NCBI GenBank assembly: GCA_021401465.1
Contig: JADDMT010000021.1
Span: 248,001 to 312,000 of the forward strand
Reading direction: 5' to 3'
Length of the DNA: 64,000 bases
Source: Teratosphaeria epicoccoides
Lineage: Eukaryota > Ascomycota > Dothideomycetes > Mycosphaerellales > Teratosphaeriaceae
The notes under the pieces: generated by a model
What the model saw: the letters and a program-made list of their open reading frames with translations, nothing else
What the model was told of the DNA's origin: nothing
Databases searched by the model: none
Made by a program: the position numbers and the translations under genes
In this document: one piece after another, positions 19,790 to 32,100 of the stretch
Layout: every line of letters starts with the position of its first letter
Numbering within the stretch: position 1 is the stretch's first letter

Positions 19790-21418
19790 TCACACCCCGA
19801 AAAAAGCCCTCGCGTGCCGTCTGCCCTTGCCCGCCGCACCCGTCGCCGTCGCCGCAGCGTCCGACGCCGCGCTCCGCTCGACCGTCGTCGTGACCGTGAC
19901 GGTCACGAAAGCGCTCTCGATTGTCGTCGCGGCCGCGCTGACCGAGAGCGCGGCGTCGAGGACGGGCGCTGATGCGGATGCGGATGCCGAGGCGTCGGAG
20001 ATCGTCAGCAGGGTTTTGAAACTTGGGAGGTTGGCTAAACTGCTGTTCGTGGCGGTGGTGGCGGAGGCGGAGGAGGAGGAGGAGGAGGAAGAAGAAGGAG
20101 AAGGAGACGGAGAGCTTGCTGCTGCTGCTGCTACTACTGCGGCGGTAGATGCGGGGACAGAGATCGATGTGCTCAATGGCTCTGGGACTGCTGCCGATGC
20201 TGCGGAGGGAATGGGACCAGCGACAGCGGCGATGATGCCGCCCGTCGGCGCCGCGACGTTCGCCTGGACGCGCACGGCGTTCGCGAGGCCCGTCGTGGCG
20301 TCTGCCTGGAGTGCCTTGACGGCGCTCGAGTAGAGGTCGCCTGTGAAGACGGAAACGGCATCGCAGCTGGCGGGCGCGCTCACGGCGGCGACCTTCGCAT
20401 TCCCGCTCGCCGAGCAGGCCGCCAGGAACGCCGAGCTCGCGCTGCTCACGGGGCCGACCGTCTGCGTCCCGTTCTGGATCATGATGACCGGCGGGGACGC
20501 AGTGAGCGCCACTCGATTCGTGTAGTCGCGGGGGGCGGTGCTCTGCGGGTTCTCCTGCGCCAGGGTGTGCGTGGCCGGAAGCGCCGCGAGTTCCGCCTCA
20601 GTCTTGTCGACGATGTCGAAGTCCGCACAGGTGGTGTAGTACTCGTCCTTCCCCTCCGGGTACGTGCAGTCGGCGTTCGCTTCCGTCGGCCATTGCCAGA
20701 CCCAGTAAGTCGTGAGGGTGCCTGCGGGCTGGGAGGAAGGGATCTTGAGGTCCGTTTCGCACCATTGCTCCAGAGTCGATGTGTTCTGGTTGATTTGGTG
20801 GTCTGGGAATGCGATTTGGCGCGCAATAGAGATGTTGCCGCAATTGATCTGGTGGCAGCGGCCGTCATCAAAGTTTTGAGCCGTCATGAGGAAGCCACGC
20901 CCGTCGCCGCCCGTGCCATTGATGTTCCATTGAAGCACGTCGGCGATCTTTTCGGTGTCGGAGGGTTGTGTGGTGCCGTAAACGAAGACTGTCCCAGCCC
21001 CGGCGGGCTTGCCCAGTTGGTTCCAGGGCAGCGTGACGTGACCGTTCTCGAGGTACTTCATGGCAACGTACCCGCCGGGTTGGACCTTGAGTTTGGGATA
21101 CGCGGTGTTGGTGTAGTTGGAGATGCGCTGCGACGGGTGGCAGAGCAGGTCGGTGGAGTTGATGCGGGTGTTTACAGAGGGAACTAGCCAGTCCATGGAG
21201 AAACCGTTGTAGCCTTCGTCTGTCCGGGCCATGTAGCCTCGTGAGTAGCCGCGATCGCCGATATAAGATCCATTGGTGCCGACTACTTGATACTCCTCTA
21301 TCCAGGAGTGCGCAGCGGTTTTTGGTAGAGCTGCAGCCGCCGCCAGGGCGACCACAGCCGTGTTCTTGATGTTGCTCACCGTGGAGCTTCGTGGTCTTAC
21401 GGGTGCAGATATCATCAT
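19790..21418 (-). CDS. Secreted LPMO-like protein (DUF7492-type) with Ser/Ala-rich tail
   Basis: An intronless protein of 542 residues from the ATG at 21418 (a second ATG follows at once; further upstream the frame has only TTG). A hydrophobic segment ends in LPKTAA and predicted cleavage leaves a mature N-terminal histidine (H37), HSWIEEY. An N-terminal histidine after the signal peptide is the hallmark of copper histidine-brace enzymes (lytic polysaccharide monooxygenases). Later blocks YLENGHVTLPWNQ, DDGRCHQINCGNIS and TYWVWQWPTE supply further histidines and the aromatic strand seen in that fold. From memory this pattern matches the fungal family named DUF7492. After about residue 370 the chain is Ala/Ser/Thr-rich with a poly-Ser run, a probable O-glycosylated stalk. 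Copper binding and oxidative activity are inference. Confidence 0.82.
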   Translation of the reverse strand: MMISAPVRPRSSTVSNIKNTAVVALAAAAALPKTAAHSWIEEYQVVGTNGSYIGDRGYSRGYMARTDEGYNGFSMDWLVPSVNTRINSTDLLCHPSQRISNYTNTAYPKLKVQPGGYVAMKYLENGHVTLPWNQLGKPAGAGTVFVYGTTQPSDTEKIADVLQWNINGTGGDGRGFLMTAQNFDDGRCHQINCGNISIARQIAFPDHQINQNTSTLEQWCETDLKIPSSQPAGTLTTYWVWQWPTEANADCTYPEGKDEYYTTCADFDIVDKTEAELAALPATHTLAQENPQSTAPRDYTNRVALTASPPVIMIQNGTQTVGPVSSASSAFLAACSASGNAKVAAVSAPASCDAVSVFTGDLYSSAVKALQADATTGLANAVRVQANVAAPTGGIIAAVAGPIPSAASAAVPEPLSTSISVPASTAAVVAAAAASSPSPSPSSSSSSSSSASATTATNSSLANLPSFKTLLTISDASASASASAPVLDAALSVSAAATTIESAFVTVTVTTTVERSAASDAAATATGAAGKGRRHARAFFGV

Positions 21419-22587
21419 AGTGGTGATATGTGTGCAGTTGTACTTGAAAGAAGAAAGTCTTGAGAAGTCCAGCTTCTTATGCTGGGTCCGGATCAAAAGT
21501 GATTACGGAGTGTGCGTCAGGTAACACTGAATCGTCTCTAGTATCTGTGACTGAGATGCGCTTCGTAATCGTAGGTATGCACGAGGTGGGAAGTATCCAG
21601 AACGTAGAAGGCGAAGAATGTGATTATCACAGGGCCAGCCCTGGAGGAAAACAGATGAACAATGATAATTGTTCTGCGGCCGGCGCGAAAGCGAACAATG
21701 AAAATGCAACAATAGCGAAAGACAGAACAATGAGTGCTGCCAAGGCGAGCGTGAATAGAGTGGACTTTTCGAAGCACAAAGAAAGTGGAGCTCAAGCCCG
21801 CTCTGCGGACGTGACGGCGGTTTCGTGAGGTGAAGGTGAGGGTGGCGTTGCTTGGCTTAAGTGCGGTGGGCATGGGGTGGAGGTCTGCTATAGTCAGCCA
21901 TTCTCTTGCAGTCCACCTACCGTGAACATCGGAGACGCCAAGTGCGCGAGTTCTCGTGGCGCATCGCATGGTCCCCGGCATACCGAACCAGCAGCCTTAT
22001 GGGCTAGTCTTGCTCGGACGGAGTGCCACCAGCGTGTCCATACGCCGGCAGATGTCGCGCAGGCCACGCGATGATACTGCCAACTGCCCACGTTGTGTCT
22101 CGAATAGAAAAGAGCCCGGCAGTACGAGCGCTTGAGAAGCCGCACATCCAACCGTTTTGGTGTTCATGTTAAGGTCAAGACAAAGCGTGTGGATTTGTCG
22201 GAGGTCAAATCGCTCGACGCACCTGATTGGCTGAGATGAGTCGCACCGGCGTGCGCTAAGCGCTGGGTTGCATCGTGTCGCCATTGCTTTGCGACCATAC
22301 GACTCTTACTCTATTTCCTCTGCAAAGCTCCACGGCAGTACGGGAATTCTGGTGAGATTTGCAAAGTCGGACATGGATGTGACTTGAAGTTATCGGTTGG
22401 ATCATGGCCTTGCAGGCCGCGCGTCAGCAAGGGCCAGCGCAACTTCCAGGCCTTTGGACAGGGCGCTGTATTTGCGGCATCTATCGCCTGCTTGATTGAC
22501 CGTTCGCCAGTCGCGTTGTCCGTCACTGATGCTCGTCAGTGCATTGCAATCGTGAAAATACCAAAGCGCTCTGCCTGCCTCCCAGAT
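21419..22587. other. Intergenic, 1.2 kb, no gene seen
   Basis: It contains the promoter of the LPMO-like gene and the 3' end of the Phe-tRNA synthetase gene. Small frames on both strands lack motifs and good start or splice signals. Confidence 0.45.
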
Positions 22588-24245
22588 CTACTCCTTGTCC
22601 AACCTGACCGCCGGATTACTCTCGACGAAGCTGAGATCCACCTTGTGACCCAGCAGCTCACGGATATTATTGATCTTGTACTTGATCATCGTCGGCCTCT
22701 CCAAACTCAAACCAAATCCATACACCCGTAAGTCCTCGGGCAAACCCATCGCGAGCAACATCTCAGGTCTGAACATGCCGCTGTTGCCGATCTCTATCCA
22801 CTTGCCCAGCCCGCTGTGATAGCAGAAGACTTCCATAGAGGGCTCGGTGTAAGGATTGTATGCCGGCTTGAAGCGCAATCGTGATTGAATGCCACTGGCG
22901 TAGAAGAAGCCTTGCAGGAATTCCTGCAGACCACCGAGAGTGAGGCCGTAGTCTGCAATCACGCCCTCAATTTGGTGAAACTCTGCAAGATGCGTGGCGT
23001 CGACCGTCTCATTTCGGAAAACGCGATCAATCGAGAAATATCGGGCAGGTCGCGGATCCGCTGCAAGGCGATGAAGACAGTATGCTGAGACGGCCGTAGT
23101 GTGTGTGCGCAGGACGAGACGAGTGGTTTCTGAATCGGTGTATGGGTATCGATAGCCTATAGAGCCGAAAGCGCCATCTTGGTGCACTGCCCTGACATTG
23201 TCGTAGTACTTCTGATAGTCGAGCTTGCCCTCAATTTCGCTCGAATCCACACCAGCCGCCTTCTCCATTGCCGCAAGTGCATCATCGAAGGCTGGATCAG
23301 GGCCGGGAGGTCCAGCTACAGGAGGGTCAGAGACGTAGAAAGTGTCTTGGAGATCGCGGGCCGGATGTTGCTGAGGTACGAAGAGAGTATCAAAATTCCA
23401 AAAACCAGAGTCGACGAAGCTGTCGCGAGTCAGCTAATGTAGTACATGGGAAGCCTATGTCATGGGACCCACCGAGAAGTAGGCATCTCAGTGAAGCCAT
23501 TGTCAAAGAAGATCCGTCTGAATTCTTGTCGGACTTTATTCAGCGGATGTAACGAGCCTGCAAGTTGCGGCTCCCCCTTGGCCTTGAAGTTATATGGTTT
23601 GAAGTTTGCCGACTGCCAGCTACCGTCCGCAAGCATTTCTGCCGTGATGTCTGTAATCTCAACTGGGATCTCCTTCGCCCACCTCGGTCCTCTTCGGGCA
23701 TTGTATGTGATGATCTTCTGTGTCGTGACAAGCTTCCTCTTCTGGTAGTCTTTCGTCTGCTTTGGGTCCTTGAAGGTGCGGTGCTCCTGAACGTGCTGCA
23801 GTATTTCTCGTGTGCTGTCGGAGACGCTGTTTGCAGTCGGCACGAGCGAGTCGCCCTCCTTCTTCACCCACTTCAGCTTGAAAGCATTGCCTTGTCCAAC
23901 TTTCGCCGACGGCGTCGCCAGCGCTGGATCCTTCAAGCTCAATTTTCCCGCCTTCTTTACAGCATCCCAGACTTTGTACTCATGACTGCCCTCGTCCACA
24001 ATTTGTTGGCCCTCTGGCGTTAGAACAACCTCTTCCTTGTCCAGCGTATCATATTCTACCATAGACCGACTGGCCAGTCTGTCGAGCGCAGCCTTTAACT
24101 CTGCCTGAGTGTCTTTTGGAAAGGCTTCCGATGTTCGAATTTCTTGCAACTCGACGGCTTCGAGGATCTCGAGAGTGAGATCGCGGTTGGGAGCGCCATT
24201 GGGCGCCAGCGGTACTGGAACTGGTCCACGCTGACCGCCTGCCAT
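22588..24245 (-). CDS. FRS2: Cytosolic phenylalanyl-tRNA synthetase alpha subunit
   Basis: Two exons on the minus strand (24245-23473 and 23419-22588) give 534 residues, close to yeast Frs2. It is the catalytic subunit of the alpha2-beta2 enzyme that charges tRNA-Phe. Class II motifs are visible: [13 protein letters not shown] in motif 1, [19 protein letters not shown] in motif 2 and [14 protein letters not shown] in motif 3. The N-terminal third is the winged-helix tRNA-binding part. The 53-nt intron has a GTGGGT donor, a GCTGAC branch and a CAG acceptor. Splicing restores the family's [18 protein letters not shown] turn. No mitochondrial leader is seen, consistent with the cytosolic form. 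Confidence 0.96.
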
Positions 24246-24685
24246 GATGTTGTATCTTTCGCGAGTGCCGTCCCCTTAGTCGCATTCGATTGCCCAAAAT
24301 AATTACAGTCATAAAGCTCGCAAGTAGAATGAGTCATGAATGAACGCTCGGACCGCAATTGCAAACAAACCTGCTATGCAGGACAGGGGAGATGCAATAT
24401 TCGGACATATTGATCAACAACGAAAAGGTCCTACTTATATCCTGGTCGATCCTCTGCGCAAACAGGTGTGGGAGCTGTGATTGAATCACGATCTATCATA
24501 GCAATGGGTGGTGCAATCTGCCAACCATCTCAGTCAGTGTTCAGATGAGTGCATGAAAGTCAGTCTCGTGCATGGACTCTGTCTGTTCCTGCTCTGAATA
24601 ATAATGTCCCAGAGTTGCTTCCGTTTTTGTCCTATATTCGCTATGCATGACCAGACTAGCTCTCCTGGAGAACACACATGAGCTT
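24246..24685. other. Intergenic, FRS2 promoter and epsin 3' end
   Basis: The 440 bases upstream of FRS2 hold its promoter and the 3' flank of the epsin gene. No other feature is seen. Confidence 0.45.
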
Positions 24686-26352
24686 TTAGCCCAACAGATC
24701 ATCCAATCCACTGCTGCCTGTACTCGGCTTCGTGCCATTGCTGCTTGCCGGAGGGGGCGAGAAAGTTGACGAGCTCGCTGGAGCATTTGCGCCATATAAT
24801 CCGGCTTGACTTTTCTGCTTGGCCATATCCGCAATCGTCATGCCACCAGTCTTCGGCGTCGAGGCCTTTTTCGTCCCTGCTAACAGACTGGCAAAGGCGT
24901 CACCACCAGCAGCAGACTTCTTGGCCGCTGGCGCACTTCCAATACCGGGCGGAGGTGATGCGAAGCCCGAGCTTGGCGTACTTGCCGACTGGTGCTGTGC
25001 AGCAGAGACGGATGTAAAGTAATTGGGTCCGGACGGCTGATAGCCAGTTGTCTTTGGTTGGATCGGCGGAGAGAACGCTGAGGGCGTGCCAGTGCTGCCA
25101 GGTGGTGGCGAAGTCGTGGAGAAGAGGTTGCTGAAATTCGATTTCTGCGTACCTGGCTGTGGTGTGGGTTGTGCGAATTGCGTAGAAGCGTTTGTGGTCG
25201 AGAATGAGCTATAGTTCGGTTTTGGTATGCTCGCCGCCGCTGGTGCGGCGGCTGCCGAGGGCGCGGCAGACTGAAAATCATCAAAGTCATCATCGTCCGC
25301 AGGAGCTGCTGGTTCGGGCGGAGCAATAGTACTCGATGCAGGCGGACTGAGCATAGCAGATGTGGCAGTCGATGGCGCGGCGGGCTCATCCCCAAAGTCG
25401 AACAGATCCACTTCCGGCTCTTTAGGCTTCGGAGGCTCTGCTTTCTTCGCTGTTGTCCGTTTCTGGCTAGACGAAGAGCCTTCTTGTCGCCTTCGTGCGG
25501 CAGAAGAGGCTGTAGCGCCACCATCATCGTACTCGTCGTACTCATCAAACCGTTCTTGTCCACCTTGCCTGCCACCCTCATCATATACATCATGGCTCTC
25601 ACCCCCAAAGCCACCACCATCACCGTACACTCCGCGCGTTGAGCCACCAAACGTCCCTCCATAGCCACCGCTCTCGCTGCCAAAGCCCCCGTATCTGCTG
25701 CTGCTTCCGCTCCCAAGGCCTGCACCACCCTCGACGCCCTGGTATTTGTTGCGCGTCGCCCTCGCCTTCTTTCTTTCAGCTCGTATCCTATCCACATCGC
25801 TCAGCAGATCTGTGAGCTCCTTGCTCCTGTTTCGGACATTGATGCCCTGGTCTTTTCCGTTTTGGTCGATGTAGTGGAATTGCTTGAGCATCTTGAGCAG
25901 GCTAAGGTGTGATCTCGCATCGTCGATGACTCGCTCGGAGCCGTTCTTGACCAGAAACTCCATTAACTGCAGGGCTTTGTATATCTGCCGCCATTCTTCA
26001 GCCGACTTCTCGGTGAAGCGCTTGTATATCATGGGCATGATCTCGTTCAGAAGCTGACTGGAAACATTGTCAGTATACACCAAGCTGATTCTCCACAGCA
26101 GACCGTACTAATTGAATGTGGCGTTTGCGATCTCTTGCATGAGCGAGGATGAAGCCCCCCACGGCTCATTGTTGGTCGCCTCTCGCACCTTGCTTTCCAT
26201 CTCGGTATAATTCATGACAGCTGTGTCCAGTCAGTCGCAACACCCGTATCAGGCCTCTGCTGGCACGAACCATTTTGCACCTTCCTGACGCCCGCTTTCA
26301 GGTCGTAAAGCGACAGGTTGCTGACCTGGTTGCGTAGATCGTTCCAATCCAT
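24686..26352 (-). CDS. Epsin-like ENTH-domain adaptor (Ent3/epsinR type)
   Basis: Three exons on the minus strand (26352-26271, 26220-26109, 26057-24686) give 521 residues. The ENTH domain (about residues 1-150) binds phosphoinositides and cargo SNAREs at the trans-Golgi and endosomes. It shows MNYTEMESKVREATNNEPWG, then NEIMPMIYKRFTEK, EEWRQIYKALQLMEFLVKNG and an RSKELTDLL block. Both introns (50 and about 51 nt) are fixed by the family sequence. The disordered tail has DLFDFG and DDDFDDFQ motifs. These are the acidic-phenylalanine kind that binds clathrin adaptor ear domains, as in Ent3 and Ent5. No ubiquitin-interacting motif was seen, which argues against Ent1/Ent2. Confidence 0.9.
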
Positions 26353-27036
26353 TGCGGCCAGCGGTGCGTGATGTGTATGGAGCAGAGAAGATCGAGCAAC
26401 TCAGCTTACCCGAGCCTGGACTTTGGGTGGGATTTCTATTGAGAAGAAGCCACTTCGGTTGCATGTGGGTGCTCTTCTATTTTCTATTTGGAGGAGAGTG
26501 TCAATGCGCGACCCTTTTGAGAATTGGGCTCGGCACATCCCGGCTCCGCATCGATCTCCGTACATGTAGCAAAGTTGAGAGATGAGGACAGTAGAGAACT
26601 CCCGTCCCCACCATCAACGTTTCATCAACAGGAGCATCACAGCATCGTTGAGGGCGCGATAGTAGCAACAGGAGAATTGCAGCACTATTGTACTTCATCA
26701 CCATGTACGTGCAAACACTGTTTTCTGCGCCGGCTCAAGAGAGGCTCAGGAGAAATTTCACATGCTAACAGAAATTATCACTCAGTCTTGCAGTTTATCG
26801 TATTCAGCTGTATCAATACTGTAAGTGCAATCATTCCATCGACCCGACAAGCACGTGCAATGTCATGCTGGGATGTATTGGCCATCAATGAGGCTGTGAT
26901 GAGCTTTCAGTACGTAGCAAACGCCGCCATTCACTGGCAGCTCGGCAACAACCAGTGACGTTTTTGCTTGACCCTTGCAGAGGATAGCTGTTAGTGGGGC
27001 AACTACTGACCCCGCCATACAGTCTCTTCTTCTAAC
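26353..27036. promoter_or_regulatory. Divergent promoter between the epsin and cyclophilin genes
   Basis: The 684 bases separate two divergent starts. A plus frame at about 26,524-26,958 starts only with TTG and has no motif, so it is not called. No specific site is claimed. Confidence 0.4.
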
Positions 27037-27852
27037 ATGTTCTCTTCGACTACTACCACAATCCCCTTCTCCAAGTTCATCACCAATACCTCCACACTTC
27101 GATCAGCAACCAGAGCATCAACAAACTTCAACCGCTCCTTCACAGCTTCAGCCGCCAACATGACCATCAAGACCTACTTCGACATCGAGTGGACCGGTCC
27201 TTACTACAAGACCGACGCCAGCGGCAAGATCGTTGAGAAGGATAGCGCCGATAAGGGTAAGCAGTCATTGCTGTGTATCAAAAGGAAAGAGCTTCGATGG
27301 CTAACCAATCACAACAGCCCGCAGCGGCCGCATCAATTTCGAGCTCTTCGACGATGTCGTCCCAAAGACCGCTGAGAACTTCCGTGCTCTCTGCACCGGC
27401 GAGAAGGGCTTTGGCTATCAAGGCTCGAAGTTCCACCGCGTGATTCCAGACTTCATGCTTCAGGGTGGTGACTTCACTCGCGGCAACGTGAGTCCATCCA
27501 CCGATGATTGCTGATGCCGACAACATGGACATGCTGACGACGTCTTTGACAGGGTACTGGCGGCAGATCGATCTACGGCGAGAAGTTTGCCGACGAGAAC
27601 TTCAAGCTCACCCACAGCAAGCCTTTCATGCTCTCGATGGCCAACGCTGGCCCAAACACCAACGGCTCACAGTTCTTCATCACCACCGTCGTTACTTCCT
27701 GGCTCGATGGTCGTCACGTCGTCTTCGGCGCTGTGCCAGACGGTGACATCGAGTCGATGAGCGTCATTAAGTCTGTTGAGGCTTGCGGTAGCTCCAGTGG
27801 TGCGGTCAAGAAGGCCTCGCCGCCAACAATCGTCTCGAGCGGTGCCGCCTAA
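27037..27852 (+). CDS. Cyclophilin (peptidyl-prolyl isomerase), probable mitochondrial/cytosolic form
   Basis: Three exons (27037-27256, 27318-27487, 27553-27852) give 229 residues. The catalytic core is complete: [31 protein letters not shown] and [10 protein letters not shown]. The introns (61 and 65 nt) use GTAAGC and GTGAGT donors; the second has a GCTGAC branch. The first 42 residues are rich in Ser, Thr and Arg with no acidic residue, a likely mitochondrial presequence. An internal ATG at 27160 would start a cytosolic form at [11 protein letters not shown]. In Neurospora one cyclophilin gene makes both forms, as I recall. Cyclophilins of this type bind cyclosporin A. A short charged insertion ([18 protein letters not shown]) precedes the core. 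Confidence 0.94.
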
Positions 27853-29108
27853 ATGGCTCCACATGGACATACTGGATCAGATTGATACTCGGCAGCGGTG
27901 CGGTTGCTTGATCATACAGTCCTGCAGACCCATGGATAATATGCATTGACGATCGGCGGAACTTTTCAGTAACTGCGGATCGTTGGCTATAGTCCCGCTG
28001 TAGCTAGCTCAAAAGTGGCTGTAATTGAAAGATGATGTTGTACCAAACAGTCCTGTCTTCACCGTCTGACGGAAGCCGGAACATCCTCCTGGATCCATCG
28101 ACAAAGGCTACCTACGCCGCCCGCCGTGGGCACTCTTCACGGTGCATCATCAACGAAGTGATTGCCAGTGACATGTTGCGCAGTCGATTGACTGATTGAC
28201 ACGGCTCACTGCTTGATCTAGGGCTTGTACTCCTACACAATAGCTAAAGCCAAGAGGTCGGCCGGGCACTGCCAACCAGCGCCTCAACTCATGAGCGATC
28301 GTCGAGAAGTTTTGCAGGTCCACTGCGCGATAAAACCGCCCCTCGCTTCAATCTCTGTCGATCAGCGGCTATGCGTGTTGTATGTCTGCACAGGGTCCTG
28401 GTGCAAGCCCTTCGTAACCAGGTCGCAGCTTGTGTTCCGGTGCGTGCTGCAGTCAAGGCTGTCAATTCCGATGTAGAACAAGGCACCAAGCCACTCGGTC
28501 ATTTTGCCATCGACAATCATGCTTTTCTTGGCGTTTCCGTCGAATTGCATACGTCTTCACGGGAAAACGCGGCAGTGTAGACTCGCAACGTGAGACGCGT
28601 GCGCTTTGATTGAAGTAAACCCCACTACAATACAGCGCCCCCACTTCCATATCTGGATCGCTGGACCCTGAGATACCACCGCCGCCTCGTATCCGCCGGC
28701 GGCTCAGCACTAACGCCCCAGCCGTCAGGAGTGACACAGCCATTTGGCGCCTCGTGTTTCACTGTTTTGCCAATACGAATTACGAAAGGTGTTCTGTCGG
28801 GCTCAGGCAGCCAGGCTGCAAATCGGGCCTGGGATCCGCTACGGTAGGAGGTAGTATGCGGTTGCTGGGCTTCGGGCAGCTCGAGAGCTTTTGGTTTCAG
28901 AGTGATTGAGCGCTGGACTCCTCGCTTCCATCCACGTAGTCACTCTGGTTCGGAGAGCACTCCTTCGAGGGCCGACTCATGCGAGCTGCCCGTAGGAGTT
29001 TGGGCCATTCGACGCGCCTGCTGCGGTGCTGGGCATGCGAGCGGTCGAGTCCTTGCGTACATAGTCGAATACATTGGAGTAACTTCATCCGCGTGGGATC
29101 ACGTGACT
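27853..29108. other. Intergenic, 1.26 kb, no gene supported
   Basis: Small frames occur on both strands, including a minus pair near 28,360-28,740 starting with ATG, but none has motifs or splice sites strong enough to call. It should contain the promoter of the large unknown gene. Confidence 0.4.
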
Positions 29109-32100
29109 ATGGCTGAGGGAGCAGACGGTGGGAAGCAGTCTGGCAGGTCGAAGTTCTTGAGCAAGAGCAAGTGGGGCAAAGTCTTCAAAGAGAATGATGC
29201 TCCGGCAGCAGGCAGGGTGGATTCGTTTAAGTTGAGCGATGATGTTACGGACTTTCTGAAACCTTCGACCGATCGTGCCGCGAGCACGCGACCAAAGATC
29301 AACATCGCGGTCGCACAGAGATGGCCTGAGGCACACGAAGTCAAGAGGGCACATGCAGAACGGGGTGCAGGTCTACCTGTTAATGGCTGGACGAAGCCCA
29401 GGAGAAGAGAGGGGCTGGTGGTCGGGTTCGCCAAGACTGCACCGGAGGTGATAGGGGAGGGTGGAGATGAGGCTTCGGGTCCGCCCAGCGAGGTGTCGAG
29501 GATGAAGAGCAAGATGGCGAGGTCGGTGTCGGATGCAAAGGCCCTGAACGTTGTGCAGAATCAACCATCAATGTCAAGACCTGGGCAGTATGCGAAAGAC
29601 CCGGGATTACCTGCTGGACCTGACGACCGATGGAAAGGCTACAGCGGCGCATTCCCGATGACCCCAGGTCTCCCCAGTCATCAACAGCAACGACAGCCTA
29701 CAATGCGGGATCCGCGACCGCCCAGCATACCGGACGATGACTGCCAACCTCCGCCTCTGCGCAGAGCGCAAACGAACAACGAGTTCTCTCCGCCTCTGCA
29801 GAGACAGCACCAATCGCCACCTTTGCAGCCGATAGAACCACATAGACCTAGCGTCAGCCGGACACCGAATGGGTTCCGCGAAGAGTCCGAGCAACAGCAC
29901 GCGCATTTCGACGACGGTCTCAAACACGACTTGTCAGCGTCCAGGCAAACAGTTGAGACGAATCTTGATGACGTGGACCTGGTAATGGATGATACGGGAG
30001 CAGATGACGCTCCACCGCGTCAAAAGCGCGGCAAGTATGGCATGCTCTCGCAGTCGCCTGTTGGCACAGCGTCTCCAGCGACCAGTAGGCAACGAGACAT
30101 GACGAATACCGAAGGTATGGCCTTCCGAAGAGCTAGCGCGATCTACATGAATAGCGAGAGCCCAATCAACGACCTGAATGAAGGCTTCGAGCCGTCAGCT
30201 GATTTCTATGATGCTTTGTCACAAGCGCCGGCAGACGCTCTTGCAGATGCCCTCTCGCCGCCAGACAGCTCGTCCCCGGCATCTGCCATATCACCATTGG
30301 GACCATCACCGTTTGCGGATCCCAAATATACGGATAAGGAGGCTGCAGAAGCAGTGCCAGATGTGAAGCGAGCTTCAGACGGATCTAGCTTGTACCCGGA
30401 ATCTGAGAGATCTTCGGTCAGCCAGATTGGGCCATCGCCATTTGCAGATCCAAACTATATCAAGCGGCGATCTAATGAGGTGCCGGCTGCTTCGCAGTCA
30501 GATCCCTTTTCAATGCTGGCTCCAGAACCGCCTCCACCTGAAGCGCAAATGCGGGTGCAACCACGACGAGGGCCTCACCAAATGCCATTCGAATCGCTTC
30601 GTCAACAACGCAAACACGACTATCAACCAACTTATATGAGAGGCGGGCGGCCGAATAGGACGAACGGGTATGTGCCTGTAGCTCCTGCTCGCCCGTCTCA
30701 GGACGATCCTGTAATCGAAGCGCAAGCAATCAAAGACGCCACCGGGATGCAGAAGACACACAGCAGTTCGCGCCCCACCGAAGGCACAAAGCTAACGTCC
30801 GCGGAGCAAGAGCCATCTGACGCGCGCCCGATGCAGCCTCTGAGCAGACCTGGCGCCGCTGTAGACGTCGCGCCTGAATCGACGATGAATATGGCAGACG
30901 TCGGACCACTGATGCCGTCCCGCTCTCCTTTGCGTGACGAGGTGATCGCGTCTCACTCGGATGCCAGGCCTGACAGTTCAACGATAATGTATTCGCACCC
31001 TGATCTTTCAAGTGGCAGCCTCAGCCGTTTCTCTCAGTCGACTGCATCACGCTCGCCGGTGGCCAGCCACAGGCGCCAAAGTCCACGGGACGCCGAACAG
31101 CTGGGAAAAATGCAACGAGCCAGTACCACACATCAGAGATCACCCTCGCCTTCCTACCCGACCTCCAGCGGGAGCCCCAATCACACTGGCCGCAGTTCTT
31201 CCCTGCTTGAACCTGTGGTTCCTATCACGTATGGACACTCACCAGACATGCGCAATTCCAGCCCACGTCCAGCAGATTGCTCCTCGCCGGCGGCATCTCT
31301 TCAGGTTCGAATGGCAAACTCGCCAATGGTGAACCTGCGCAACGAAGAGACTGCTCGGCCAGGATCAGCGGGGTCGCACCATAGAGCTACATCATCACCT
31401 GTGCCTCCGTTGCGTGGCGACCCAGGCGCGGAGCTGGCTCTGGCTGACTTCGCGGCTCGCGTTGCGTACATGAAAGGCGTGTTCAGATTGACCGCGGAGA
31501 AGGAGCGGTCAGCAGATCAGTGCACCCCAGAGGCGTGGCTCAGGACCGCTGTATGGTGGTATCTCTTAGGCAAAGCTGGTCTCGAGAGCCTACTCGCGCA
31601 AAGGTCACAGGCCACTGCGCGCCCGAGAGAAATGCTGATGCAGCCCCACGTGGATTTGGCAAAGGCGCATTGGATCCTCACCGACCCGCTCGAGGTATAT
31701 GACATGACTGAGAGTGGCAGTCCCCGTGACGCGCAGGCTAGTGTGAGGACAGAAGCCATGAGACATTCTGTCACGCTTCTGATGAGCTATCTGAAGTCAC
31801 TTTTGGCATCGGTGCAGAAGAGTCAACTGATGCCGCCAAGCCAATCACTCATTCAGGGCCAGGACACGAATATTTGGATTGATTATCCGCGCTTTACTGC
31901 CAATGCTGCCGCTGTTCTCGGCGGCAGCACGCCTACAACGTTGATTGCAGAGTCAGTAAACTCGGCGCCGAACGTGCTGCATGTGTTACCACTAGGAGAT
32001 ACGAAAGACACTTTCTGTTACACTCGCTGTGCAGCCGAAGCTCGTGTCAACACAGAAGATGCCGATACGGATCGCATGATTTTGCGATGCGTCGTAACAA

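Noticed and set aside
19830..20333. Ala/Val-rich and Glu-rich plus frame opposite the LPMO-like gene
   Set aside because: It is the complement of the Ser/Ala-rich tail of the real minus-strand gene.
26524..26958. 144-residue plus frame between the epsin and cyclophilin genes
   Set aside because: It starts only with TTG and lies in a divergent promoter region.
28360..28743. Pair of minus frames starting with ATG
   Set aside because: Some protein-like character, but no motif and no good splice junction to join them.
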